Shown in pieces: positions 44,605 to 52,484 of a stretch of 64,000 nt of DNA. Made by a program: the position numbers and the translations under genes. The DNA is taken from NCBI RefSeq assembly GCF_020805785.1, contig NZ_JAJGZV010000001.1:620001-684000 (forward strand). The letters are read 5' to 3'. Position 1 is the stretch's first letter. Each line of letters begins with the position of its first letter. This DNA is from Flavobacterium chungbukense. GTDB lineage: Bacteria > Bacteroidota > Bacteroidia > Flavobacteriales > Flavobacteriaceae. The notes under the pieces were generated by a model, which saw nothing but the letters and a program-made list of their open reading frames with translations, was not told the DNA's origin and made no database searches.

Positions 44605-45212
44605 GATTGTAAGTTTTTAAAAGTTTCTTCTAAGTGCTTCGTGTAATTCTCTTTAAAGATAATGATATTTTCTGGTGTTGCGCCTTTTTCAACATCATGG
44701 AAATGAAATCCGTTTACGCGTTCCATCCCAGTAAATTTATTCATTTTATGAAAACCAAACATTACGCCTTCATCAACAGAAGTTTCGTCGAAGAATTCGC
44801 CAGGAAGTGTAAATGCAGTTGCCGGTGCATTCCAGCTTGTGGTTAGCATGTATTTACGTCCGTGAAGAAGTCCACCTGTTCCGTAATTAACATCTGGATT
44901 TACACGGCTTCTTCCGTCACTTTTGTAAATTCCATTGTTGTGTCCTTGAGTAAAAACATCATCGATGTATTTTTTAAAAAGATTCGGAATCTGAAACCAC
45001 CAAATAGGTGTGTGATAGATGATTAAATCTGCCCAAACGAATTTTTCTACTTCTTTCTGAAGATCAATTTCGCTTTCGATATGCGTTGTTTTGATTTCGT
45101 AATCATTGTTTTTAGAAAGAAATTCAACAGTCCATTCCTGAACGGTTTGATTGAATTTTCCTCCTGAATGAGCAAATTTTTGCCCGCCGTTTATTATAAA
45201 AATCTTTTTCAT
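44601..45212 (-). CDS. mdaB: MdaB-like NAD(P)H:quinone oxidoreductase
   Basis: A 203-residue flavodoxin-fold FMN/FAD protein: KIFIINGGQKFAHSGGKFN at the flavin phosphate loop, YHTPIWWFQIPNLFKKYIDDVFTQG and the TTSWNAPATAF segment typical of MdaB. Two-electron quinone reduction protects against redox cycling. It overlaps the YgiN-like gene by four bases (translational coupling), as in the enterobacterial mdaB-ygiN pair. Confidence 0.9.
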   Translation of the reverse strand: MKKIFIINGGQKFAHSGGKFNQTVQEWTVEFLSKNNDYEIKTTHIESEIDLQKEVEKFVWADLIIYHTPIWWFQIPNLFKKYIDDVFTQGHNNGIYKSDGRSRVNPDVNYGTGGLLHGRKYMLTTSWNAPATAFTLPGEFFDETSVDEGVMFGFHKMNKFTGMERVNGFHFHDVEKGATPENIIIFKENYTKHLEETFKNLQS

Positions 45213-45241
45213 TTTTACTGTCGTTTCTTATGAAAATGGAT

Positions 45242-45640
45242 ACGTGAGGGATAGAGGCGGTATCTCCCGATTTAGAAAAACAAGGCTTTTTAGCCGTAGT
45301 TTTTGTTAATCGGGAATTTAGCCGAAAGCCCGACCCGGAGGGACACGCCCAAATTCTAATTATTTAAAATTTTGAGATTTTTTTAAACACATAGAAACAT
45401 AGGTTTTTCTTTCTTTGAAAAGAGAATGGAAAGAAACTAGTTTCTAACACATAGTAAAGTTTGTCATTTCGAGGAACGAGAAATCACACTCGTTGCTCGC
45501 CAAAGATTGGCGACTTAGTTTGCGGAGTTTCTAGTGTGATTTCTCGTTCCTCGAAATGACAAATTACGTTGACTATGTTTGTTAATGTAAGTGAAACGCC
45601 TTTATAGACAAGGCAAAACTATGTTTCTATATGTTTAAAA
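45242..45640. repeat. Repeat cluster between mdaB and the aldo/keto reductase gene
   Basis: 45242-45350 is a second copy of the gagggatag...tagccgaaagcccgac element seen at 33596, with internal stems (TCCCGATT/AATCGGGA). 45460-45490 and 45533-45563 are perfect 31-bp arms of a gtcatttcgaggaacgagaaatcacact palindrome. 45385-45405 and 45620-45635 carry aacacatagaaacatagg-type repeats. No gene or promoter is apparent in this 433-base gap. Confidence 0.7.
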
Positions 45641-45645
45641 GAGAA

Positions 45646-46632
45646 TTATTTTATTTTAGCAATTGCCTGATTGATAAACTCTAGTTCTGAAGCTGAAAGA
45701 TCGAAATCCATTGTTTTGGCATTTGAAATGGCTTGGTCTGCATTTCTAGCTCCTGCTAAAACTATTGAAATTCCTTTTTGTAAAGTTGTCCAGCGTAAAA
45801 CCAATTGTGAAATTGAAATGTGTTTTGAATGTGCTAATGAACTCAATTCTTCGATTAAGGTTTTTACTTGCTGCAAATCAAACTTTCCAAAATAGCCATT
45901 TCTATGGTCGTTTTCTTTTAGCTTGCTATCGGTAAAATATTTTCCAGTCAATAAACCTCTTTCCATCGGACTGTAAGCGATGATTCCAATATTTTCTGCT
46001 ACGGTGAATGGGATTAAATCAGTTTCAATTGTACGGTTCAGCATGCTGTATGCTACTTGGTTTGAAGCAACCTGAACCGTTTTTTGTGCTTCTTGAATTT
46101 GTGAAATGTTGTAATTGCTTACTCCAAATGCTCTAATTTTTCCTTGTTGAATTAGTGTTTCAACAGCTTCCATTGTTTCAGAAATTGGTGTTGTAATGTC
46201 TGGCCAGTGAATTTGCAGTAAATCGATATAATCGGTTTGAAGGCGTTTTAAGCTTTCTTCAACTTCTTTAATTACGTTTGCTTTTGATGAATATTTGTAA
46301 ATTGGAACTTTTTTACCATTGTCATCAGCGTCGAAAAAGAAATCACCTTTTCCGTTATTGCTTCCGTCCCAAACCAAACCAAATTTAGTAAGCAATTGAA
46401 CTTTAGAACGATCTTGGCTTTTAATGGCTTCTCCAATCATTTCTTCGCTTAAACCAAAGCCATAAAATGGAGCAGTATCGATTGTAGTAACACCATGATC
46501 TATTGAAGCGTGAATAGAGTCGATTGAATCTTTCTTTTCAGTTCCGCCCCACATAGTTCCTCCAATAGCAAATGCTCCGTAAGTAATGGTTGATAATTCT
46601 AGTTCTGAATTGCCTAATTTTCTATATTCCAT
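45646..46632 (-). CDS. Aldo/keto reductase
   Basis: A TIM-barrel NADPH-dependent oxidoreductase. MEYRKLGNSELELSTITYGAFAIG at the start, DTAPFYGFGLSEEMIG with the catalytic Asp/Tyr, LLTKFGLVWDG with the Lys and LQIHWPD with the His are all present. An upstream ATG at 46668 keeps the frame open, but the family N-terminus begins at 46632 (328 residues), so I use that. A -7 element TAATTTTG lies at 46666-46673, which would exclude the longer start. It is divergent from an AraC-type regulator, which probably controls it. Confidence 0.9.
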   Translation of the reverse strand: MEYRKLGNSELELSTITYGAFAIGGTMWGGTEKKDSIDSIHASIDHGVTTIDTAPFYGFGLSEEMIGEAIKSQDRSKVQLLTKFGLVWDGSNNGKGDFFFDADDNGKKVPIYKYSSKANVIKEVEESLKRLQTDYIDLLQIHWPDITTPISETMEAVETLIQQGKIRAFGVSNYNISQIQEAQKTVQVASNQVAYSMLNRTIETDLIPFTVAENIGIIAYSPMERGLLTGKYFTDSKLKENDHRNGYFGKFDLQQVKTLIEELSSLAHSKHISISQLVLRWTTLQKGISIVLAGARNADQAISNAKTMDFDLSASELEFINQAIAKIK

Positions 46633-46665
46633 GATTATGATTTTTTCTGTTAAAATTTGATTAGG

Positions 46666-46727
46666 CAAAATTATACTGTTTTTATGATTATTATTTGGTA
46701 TATATTTGTCTTTTTTAGGTATATTTG
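46666..46727. promoter_or_regulatory. Divergent promoters of aldo/keto reductase and AraC-type genes
   Basis: Minus strand: TAATTTTG at 46666-46673, a -7 element for the reductase gene. Plus strand: two TATATTTG copies at 46701-46708 and 46720-46727. The second, preceded by TTTG at 46694-46697, is the better promoter for the AraC-type gene at 46750. Confidence 0.5.
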
Positions 46728-46749
46728 CATCTTCAAAAAAAATAGAATT

Positions 46750-47595
46750 ATGAAAAAAGAAAACTTATACGAACCTTTCACAGTTTCTTTCGAAACGCTG
46801 AATGAATATCCAGATGTTGGAGATCGTCATAATTTTTTTGAATTGGTTTATATTTTGGAAGGAACAGGAAGACAGTGTATTAATAAAAATATATTTGAAT
46901 ATGATCCTGGACATTTGTTCCTGTTAACGCCAGAAGATTGTCATAATTTTACCATTGAAACTCAGACTAAATTTTTCTTTTTGAGGTTTAATGATATTTA
47001 TTTGAAGAATTCTAGTTTACAGAATGAAAACATTCAGCGATTGGAATATATTCTGCAAAATGCCAATCATCAGCCGGGCTGTATTTTGAAAAATGATCCT
47101 GACAAATGTTTGGTAAAAGTGATGATTGAAGCTATTTGTCGAGAACACCAAGATAAAGATGTTTACAATCAGGAATTGATTCAGCAATTGGTAAATACAC
47201 TTATTATTATTGTGGCAAGAAATATTGCAAAATACCTTCCAGAACAGATAACTATAAATACTGAAGCTAAAGCAATGGATATTTTACAATATATTCAAAA
47301 CAATATTTATTATCCGGAAAAGATTAAAGCAGAATCGATTAGTGATTATTTTGGGATTTCGAATACCTATTTAGGACGTTATTTTAAGAAACATGCTAGT
47401 GAGACGATGCAACAGTATATCAGTAATTATAAAACTAAACTGATTGAACACCGTTTGCAATTCAGCGATAAGCGTATCAATGAAATTGCTTATGAATTTG
47501 GATTTACGGATGAAAGCCATTTTAATAAGTTCTTTAGAAAACAAAAAGGGTATAGTCCGTCTGAGTTTAGAAAGACGATTCGATTGAGTGCTTAA
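46750..47595 (+). CDS. AraC-family transcriptional regulator
   Basis: A protein of 281 residues from the ATG at 46750. A longer frame from 46657 would cover the predicted promoter and encode a hydrophobic leader unlike the family, so I rejected it. The N-terminal half is a cupin-like sensor (FFELVYILEGTGRQ, YDPGHLFLLTPEDCHNF). The C-terminal 100 residues are the double HTH with SISDYFGISNTYLGRYFKKH and INEIAYEFGFTDESHFNKFFRKQKGYSPSEFR. It is divergent from the aldo/keto reductase. Confidence 0.9.
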   Translation: MKKENLYEPFTVSFETLNEYPDVGDRHNFFELVYILEGTGRQCINKNIFEYDPGHLFLLTPEDCHNFTIETQTKFFFLRFNDIYLKNSSLQNENIQRLEYILQNANHQPGCILKNDPDKCLVKVMIEAICREHQDKDVYNQELIQQLVNTLIIIVARNIAKYLPEQITINTEAKAMDILQYIQNNIYYPEKIKAESISDYFGISNTYLGRYFKKHASETMQQYISNYKTKLIEHRLQFSDKRINEIAYEFGFTDESHFNKFFRKQKGYSPSEFRKTIRLSA

Positions 47596-47602
47596 AAACA
47601 CG

Positions 47603-47700
47603 GATTTGCTTCGCCTGTTCGCTATCGCTCGGGTCACTAATTGGCACGAATTTTTTTACCACAGATTTCACGGATTAAAGGATTTTTTAATCTGTGGTAA
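47603..47700. repeat. Repeat units between the AraC-type and NlpC/P60 genes
   Basis: 47603-47635 is a 33-base unit (gatttgcttcgcctgttcgc, then tatcgctcgggtc) identical to 42241-42273. It is followed by an accacagatttcacggatt / aatctgtggtaatttgtgaa inverted repeat that could end transcription from both sides. Confidence 0.6.
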
Positions 47701-47718
47701 TTTGTGAAATTTGTGTTT

Positions 47719-48480
47719 TTAAATAATCTTCTTAATTACACGAAGTTTATGCGTGTGCTTATTTAATTCAGGATTATAAATTCCAGTGTGGTCTAAACGA
47801 TCAATGCGAACTTTTCCACTTGCGTGAATGATGTAGTTATTGTCCATTATGATTCCGACATGGGTAATATTTCCTTCGTCATTATCAAAAAAAGCTAAGT
47901 CACCCGGCTCACATTCTTCAATAAAACTTAAAGGATCTCCTTCAAGAGCTTGCTGAGAAGCGTCACGATGAATTTTGTAACCGTTTAATTTGTAAACCAT
48001 TTGAGTAAAACCGGAACAGTCAATACCAAAAGGTGTTTTTCCTCCCCACAAATAAGGCGCATTTAAATACATAAAAGCTGTTTTAATCAATGCGCTTTTA
48101 GGTTTTATGCCGCTGGTTTTTGTTCCTTCAAAATCAAAATTTGAAATATTGATTTCGTTATTGTTTAAAAAAGATAAAGAAGCTCCAAGCGGAATAGGAA
48201 GTAATAAATTATCTGGTGCAGTAATGTAATCTATTAAATCAGCATTTAAAATAATAGCTTCTTTGCTCAGCTGATTAAATTGCTGTTCAGAAATTAACTG
48301 ATATTGTTTAGAGTCAACCCAGCCAATATAGTCGTCAAATTGAATTCTGATTTTAGCCCATTGATTTTGGCGTTCTAAAATTTCGATATGTTCGCCAAAC
48401 AAAAGTTGTGTAACGATTTCACTTCTGTCACTTGGTTCAGACCGAACAGGTACTATGGCTAAATTGCAAATTCCGAACAT
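47719..48480 (-). CDS. NlpC/P60 cell-wall peptidase with SH3-like domain
   Basis: A 253-residue protein. The N-terminal part is a bacterial SH3-like domain (CNLAIVPVRSEPSDRSEIVTQLLFGE, about 5-60). The C-terminal NlpC/P60 domain has catalytic Cys in GIDCSGFTQMVYKL, His in ITHVGIIM and the third residue in IIHASG. It should cut peptide stems of peptidoglycan. No signal peptide is seen at the N-terminus, so export or a cytoplasmic recycling role is open. Confidence 0.9.
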   Translation of the reverse strand: MFGICNLAIVPVRSEPSDRSEIVTQLLFGEHIEILERQNQWAKIRIQFDDYIGWVDSKQYQLISEQQFNQLSKEAIILNADLIDYITAPDNLLLPIPLGASLSFLNNNEINISNFDFEGTKTSGIKPKSALIKTAFMYLNAPYLWGGKTPFGIDCSGFTQMVYKLNGYKIHRDASQQALEGDPLSFIEECEPGDLAFFDNDEGNITHVGIIMDNNYIIHASGKVRIDRLDHTGIYNPELNKHTHKLRVIKKII

Positions 48481-48507
48481 TTAAGGAAATTTATTAGTTA
48501 AAATTAA

Positions 48508-48529
48508 GAGCTGTATAATTTTACAGCTC
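48508..48529 (-). terminator. Hairpin terminator after the thiolase gene
   Basis: GAGCTGTA and TACAGCTC form an 8-bp stem with a six-base loop 21 bases after the thiolase stop, with a T-rich tail on both sides. It probably separates the thiolase and NlpC/P60 transcription units. Confidence 0.6.
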
Positions 48530-48549
48530 CTAATTTTTTATGATATTAT

Positions 48550-49728
48550 TTAAGCTCTTTCAATCACAATTGCAGATGCGCCACCGCCACCGTTGCAAAT
48601 TGCAGCAGCTCCAGTTTTTGCATTGTTTTGTTCTAAGACATTGATTAAAGTTACAATAATTCTAGCTCCTGAACAACCTAGTGGATGTCCTAATGAAACA
48701 GCTCCACCATTAACGTTAACTTTATTGTTGTCAAGATTTAAGATTTTTGAATTGGCTAATCCAACTACAGAAAAAGCTTCGTTGAATTCGAAATAATCTA
48801 CATCTGAAATTGAAATTCCAGCTTTGGCTAAAGCTTTTGGAAGTGCTTTTGCAGGACTTGTTGTAAACCATTTTGGTTCTTGTGCTGCATCTGCGTAGCC
48901 TTTGATGTAAGCAAGAGGTTTTAGACCTAATGCATTTGCTTTTTCTTCAGACATTAAAATTAAAGCGGCAGCTCCATCATTAATTGTTGAGGCATTTGCT
49001 GCAGTAACAGTTCCGTCTTTGGTAAAAACGGCACCTAATGATGGAATTTTATCTAATTTAACATTAGTATATTCTTCGTCTTTTGAAAATATAATTGGTT
49101 CGCCGCGTCTTTGTGGTACTTCTACAGGAACGACCTCATTATCAAATTTTCCGGCATCCCATGCTTTTGCGCTTCTTTCGTAAGACTGAATTGCGAAAGC
49201 ATCCTGTTCTTCACGGCTGATGTTATATTCAGTTGCACATAAATCAGCGCAAACTCCCATTGCGTTGTTATCATAAGCATCTGTTAAACCATCTTTTTGC
49301 ATTCCGTCCAATAGGGTTGCTGGACCAAATTTGTTTCCGGCACGCATTTGAACGTAATGCGGAATCAAACTCATGCTTTCCATTCCTCCAGCTACAACAA
49401 CTTCGGCGTCACCGCATGCAATTGCTTGAGCTGCAAACATAACCGCTTTCATGCCAGAGGCGCAAACTTTATTTACTGTTGTAGCAGCAACTTCTTCAGA
49501 CAAACCAGCAAAAAGTGCTGCCTGGCGAGCTGGAGCTTGTCCAACACCTGCCTGAATTACATTCCCCATGAAAACTTCATCAACTAATTTTGGGTCTAGG
49601 TTAATTTTTTGAAGGGCTCCCTTTATAGCGGCAGCGCCTAATTTTGGTGCAGGTACGGTAGATAACCCTCCCATGAAACTTCCGATAGGTGTTCTAACGG
49701 CAGAAACGATAACAACTCTTTTGTTCAT
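48550..49728 (-). CDS. Acetyl-CoA acetyltransferase (thiolase)
   Basis: A 392-residue thiolase. The acyl-accepting Cys is in NKVCASGMKAVMFAAQAI, the GGMESMS motif follows, then NEAFSVVGLANS, GHPLGCSGARI and the C-terminal CNGGGGASAIVIER with the second catalytic Cys. It makes or cleaves acetoacetyl-CoA. A consensus promoter lies just upstream, giving a leader of about 20 bases. Confidence 0.95.
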   Translation of the reverse strand: MNKRVVIVSAVRTPIGSFMGGLSTVPAPKLGAAAIKGALQKINLDPKLVDEVFMGNVIQAGVGQAPARQAALFAGLSEEVAATTVNKVCASGMKAVMFAAQAIACGDAEVVVAGGMESMSLIPHYVQMRAGNKFGPATLLDGMQKDGLTDAYDNNAMGVCADLCATEYNISREEQDAFAIQSYERSAKAWDAGKFDNEVVPVEVPQRRGEPIIFSKDEEYTNVKLDKIPSLGAVFTKDGTVTAANASTINDGAAALILMSEEKANALGLKPLAYIKGYADAAQEPKWFTTSPAKALPKALAKAGISISDVDYFEFNEAFSVVGLANSKILNLDNNKVNVNGGAVSLGHPLGCSGARIIVTLINVLEQNNAKTGAAAICNGGGGASAIVIERA

Positions 49729-49754
49729 GTTCTGTTTAATATTAGTTAATAAAG

Positions 49755-49785
49755 CAAATTTACAGTTTATTTGAATAATTTCAAA
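49755..49785 (-). promoter_or_regulatory. Consensus promoter of the thiolase gene
   Basis: On the minus strand TTTG (49782-49785), exactly 19 bases, then TAAATTTG (49755-49762). This is the best -33/-7 match I found in the window. Confidence 0.75.
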
Positions 49786-49905
49786 TTTTGTATCAAATAG
49801 GGGTTGTTTTAAAATTAAGATGAAATTTTTGTTAATTCTATTCGTTTGATTGTGAAGTGGTTTTGAAAAAAGATGAAAAAAAACTAAAAAAACTCAAAAA
49901 AAAGC

Positions 49906-49936
49906 TTGTGAGAAAAGGAATGTTGTTATACATTTG
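49906..49936 (+). promoter_or_regulatory. Promoter of the tRNA cluster
   Basis: TTG at 49906-49908, 20 bases, then TACATTTG at 49929-49936, ending about 32 bases before the first tRNA. It fits a Bacteroidota housekeeping promoter. Confidence 0.65.
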
Positions 49937-49968
49937 CACTCGCAAAACGGAAGCAATTCCTTGAGCAA

Positions 49969-50052
49969 GGAGAGGTGCCAGAGCGGTAATGGAGCAGATT
50001 GCTAATCTGTCGACGGGTAACCGTCGCCAGGGTTCGAGTCCCTGTCTCTCCG
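49969..50052 (+). tRNA. tRNA-Ser (anticodon GCT)
   Basis: The acceptor stem GGAGAGG pairs with TCTCTCC, with discriminator G. The anticodon loop within CAGATTGCTAATCTG gives GCT, reading AGC/AGU serine codons. The long variable arm (CGACGGGTAACCGTCG) is typical of tRNA-Ser, and the T-loop GGTTCGAGTCC is intact. CCA is not encoded. Confidence 0.95.
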
Positions 50053-50065
50053 CTTAATTTGCCTT

Positions 50066-50140
50066 CGGGGTGTAGCGTAGCCCGGTTATCGCGCCTGCTT
50101 TGGGAGCAGGAGGCCGCAGGTTCGAATCCTGCCACCCCGA
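50066..50140 (+). tRNA. tRNA-Pro (anticodon TGG)
   Basis: The acceptor stem CGGGGTG pairs with CACCCCG, with discriminator A. The anticodon arm CCTGCTTTGGGAGCAGG gives TGG. The T arm GCAGGTTCGAATCCTGC is perfect. It follows tRNA-Ser by 13 bases. Confidence 0.95.
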
Positions 50141-50169
50141 CAAACTTTACCATAAGTTTAAAAAGAAAT

Positions 50170-50243
50170 GGTTCCATAGCTCAGCTGGATAGAGCAACGC
50201 ACTTCTAATGCGTAGGTCGAAGGTTCGAATCCTTCTGGGATCA
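50170..50243 (+). tRNA. tRNA-Arg (anticodon TCT)
   Basis: GGTTCCA pairs with TGGGATC (two wobble pairs), with discriminator A. The anticodon arm CGCACTTCTAATGCG gives TCT, reading AGA/AGG. The T arm GAAGGTTCGAATCCTTC is intact. It is the last tRNA before the accessory island. Confidence 0.94.
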
Positions 50244-50249
50244 CTTGAG

Positions 50250-50281
50250 GAGACAACTACTTTGTAGTTGTCTCTTTTTTT
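50250..50281 (+). terminator. Terminator of the tRNA cluster
   Basis: GAGACAACTA, five bases, TAGTTGTCTC is a perfect 10-bp stem followed by seven T, beginning seven bases after tRNA-Arg. Confidence 0.9.
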
Positions 50282-50432
50282 ATGTCTATAAATGTTTGTT
50301 TGTCAGGCTTTTACCGTCTAGTGTTTTACGGTTCGATTTTTTTCATGGGGAATCCCTAGTCTGTTTTGAAATAACAGTCTAAAAGCAGATTATTCGTGAT
50401 TTAACAGGGACTAAGGGTGGTTCGAAGTCTCA
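50282..50432. other. Junction between the tRNA cluster and the accessory island
   Basis: This 150-base stretch separates the tRNA terminator from the first island ORF. It contains TTTACCGTC and TTTTACGGTT close together (about 50313-50337). I could not find a second copy of tRNA or junction sequence in the window, so the attachment site is not defined; the other end should lie beyond 64000. Confidence 0.35.
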
Positions 50433-50597
50433 TTAAGGATATGATATTTTTTTCTCTTTTGGTTTGTCGTAATTTTTTGATACTAAATAAAGTAATTCCA
50501 AAATAATTTTAGCTTCCTTCTCATCTACCTGAATGCCGTTCTTGAAAAGAATAATAACGGCTTTTTCTACTGAAATATTCTTTTCAATGAAATTCAT
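50433..50597 (-). CDS. 54-residue ORF overlapping the recombinase 3' end
   Basis: A small protein of 54 residues (MNFIEKNISVEKAVIILFKN at the start, ending KKISYP) whose ATG overlaps the last 14 bases of the recombinase gene, in a different frame. Such coupling indicates a real, co-translated gene. The predicted structure is a short helical protein with a hydrophobic core and a lysine-rich tail, compatible with a small recombination accessory factor. Function unknown; I did not recognise a family. Confidence 0.6.
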   Translation of the reverse strand: MNFIEKNISVEKAVIILFKNGIQVDEKEAKIILELLYLVSKNYDKPKEKKISYP

Positions 50598-52071
50598 TTT
50601 TTTTAGTTTTTCGGTTATTTTTTTTTGATAAAATTTTTGAAAATGCTTGATTTAAATCTAAAGAAAGAGCCCCTGTTTTAAAATCAATATCAGTCGGTGG
50701 AATAAGATTTACAAGATGTCTTTTATCTGAGGTTTCAAATTCAGAAAATCTTTCAAAGATTTTCACTAAAGCATTATCTTCCATTTGATTTTTTTTATCA
50801 ATAGCTTTTAATTTAGCTGTAATATCATTTGCTTCCTTTTTAAGATTTTGGGTGCTGATTTGATTCTCTTTTTTTAATTCATTATAGTCATCAATTTTCA
50901 ATATTCCGGTTATAAATAATTTTCTGCCTTGAGAAAGGATTAACTTCTCCTCATTTATTTTTCTCTCTAATCCTTTTTGAGCGTATAGATAACTTGCTTT
51001 CTGTGTCTTTATATTCTGGTCTTCCAAAATATTCTTAAATAATTCAATTGTATTATTTGAGAGTATAAACTGTTGAAGTTTCTTTTGATAACAATTATTA
51101 AGGAAAATTGCATCTATTCTTGTTTTGCAGCCATCACGGCAATGATAATATGGGTATTTTTTTGATCTTCCTTTTGAAATACTTCCGACAAGTTTTCGAT
51201 TACAAATAGGACATGTTAGAAAACCTCTAAGGAAAAATAATGATTGTAAATCATCTCTTTTAGCAGTAGTTTTTCTTTTTGTATTAATAACGGATTGAAC
51301 CTGATAAAACAACGACTCAGATATCAATGGCTCGTGTAATCCTTTTATCATTTGCTTTTCACTAGAATTTAGTTTGACTGGTACAAGCCCACAATAAACT
51401 GGATTATGCAAAATCCTGAAAAAGTGTGATCTTGAACATAGTAATCCTTTATCATTAGCTATCTTCCTGATTTCGGATATTTTATGATCGTTCTGTGCAA
51501 CATGATAAAAAGCCCATTTTATAATTTCGGCTTCAGGCTCTTTAGGAGCGATAGCTTTTTTGCCATTCATTAATGTTAAATTGATAAATCCTAATGGAGC
51601 TTTACCAAGATATCTCCCCGTTAACTTAGCTCGTTGCATGCCATTTGCCGTGTTTTGAGCTCTCCGGGTATTTTCTGCTTCTGGGACTGCTAAATATACA
51701 GCCAGCATAACTGTACTTTCTGGAACAGAGAAATCAATTGGCTGGTCAATAGCCTTTGCTGTTGTTTTATATTTCCGAAGCTTTCCAATCATTTCGTAAG
51801 CATATTCAATATTACGGCTGAATCGATCCCATTTGATAAATAGTATATTTTTATTTTGTCCTGATGATTTCTTTTTAATTTCTGAAAATAATTGGTTCCA
51901 TTCTGGTCTGTTGAAATTCTTAGCAGAGAAATCTTCTCGATAAATTCCTTTCACTTCGATATTGTAAAATTTGCAATACTTCAATAATCTTTCCTCTTGT
52001 TCGGGCAGTGAGTAGCCTTTTCTTTTTTGTTCGTCAGTACTTACTCTGACATATAAATAAGCAGTTTCCAT
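50584..52071 (-). CDS. Large serine recombinase (site-specific integrase)
   Basis: A 495-residue large serine recombinase. The catalytic domain starts YLYVRVSTDEQKRKGYS, with the nucleophilic Ser in VRVS and arginines in FIKWDRFSRN. The recombinase domain follows (about 165-270, GKAPLGFINL, RILHNPVYCGLVPVKL). A zinc ribbon comes next (CPICNRKLVG, CRDGCKTR), then a coiled coil (about 350-430). This class integrates and excises mobile elements without tRNA-derived homology. It sits at the tRNA-proximal end of the defence genes and faces the tRNAs, so it probably mobilises this island. Confidence 0.93.
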   Translation of the reverse strand: METAYLYVRVSTDEQKRKGYSLPEQEERLLKYCKFYNIEVKGIYREDFSAKNFNRPEWNQLFSEIKKKSSGQNKNILFIKWDRFSRNIEYAYEMIGKLRKYKTTAKAIDQPIDFSVPESTVMLAVYLAVPEAENTRRAQNTANGMQRAKLTGRYLGKAPLGFINLTLMNGKKAIAPKEPEAEIIKWAFYHVAQNDHKISEIRKIANDKGLLCSRSHFFRILHNPVYCGLVPVKLNSSEKQMIKGLHEPLISESLFYQVQSVINTKRKTTAKRDDLQSLFFLRGFLTCPICNRKLVGSISKGRSKKYPYYHCRDGCKTRIDAIFLNNCYQKKLQQFILSNNTIELFKNILEDQNIKTQKASYLYAQKGLERKINEEKLILSQGRKLFITGILKIDDYNELKKENQISTQNLKKEANDITAKLKAIDKKNQMEDNALVKIFERFSEFETSDKRHLVNLIPPTDIDFKTGALSLDLNQAFSKILSKKNNRKTKKNEFH

Positions 52072-52484
52072 ATAAAAAATATAATGATTGCCTTTTAGTA
52101 TAAAATATACGTAGATATCACAATTGCTTAGATCAATATACTAAAACGGGATTTTATATAATTCTTAATAGTGTATTAGATTGTTATGTGAGTTTTGATG
52201 GCTTATGAACGCAATATTTTGATGAGAATTATAGAGTTGTAAATTTACTCATTAAGTTTCTTAGCTGATAGTTTTACAGATTAGATTTTAAATTCCTGTG
52301 TTATATTTTTTTATTAAAACGAAAAAGCTTCTAAAATCTAAAAAGGAGTATAAATACGTGTTGTTTATAAATTTGAAAATGATTTATTTGTTACGGTTTT
52401 CCGTAATGAAAATCTGAAATTATTAATGTTATTTGTTGCTAATAAAATATATCGACACAACAAATAATTTAAAACAATATAAAA
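52072..52484. other. Divergent gap between recombinase and rmuC
   Basis: A 413-base gene-free region. It contains a perfect TTACGG-TTTT-CCGTAA inverted repeat (52391-52406), and TTATTTGTTG (52429-52438) with its complement at 52458-52467, a possible hairpin or operator just before rmuC. TAAATTTG at 52368-52375 could be a -7 element for rmuC, but no good -33 accompanies it. Confidence 0.5.

Noticed and set aside
46657..46749. Longer start for the AraC-type regulator
   Set aside because: The added residues are hydrophobic, unlike the family, and span the two TATATTTG promoter elements.
49926..50208. ORFs on both strands over the tRNA cluster (83 and 69 residues)
   Set aside because: They read through tRNA-Ser, tRNA-Pro and tRNA-Arg. 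The apparent peptides (for example GFEPAASCSQSRRDNRATLH) are well-known artefacts of translated tRNA sequence.
50244..50432. tRNA-derived attachment site for the island
   Set aside because: No second copy of a tRNA 3' end was found in the window, and large serine recombinases usually do not use tRNA ends. The crossover site stays undefined.
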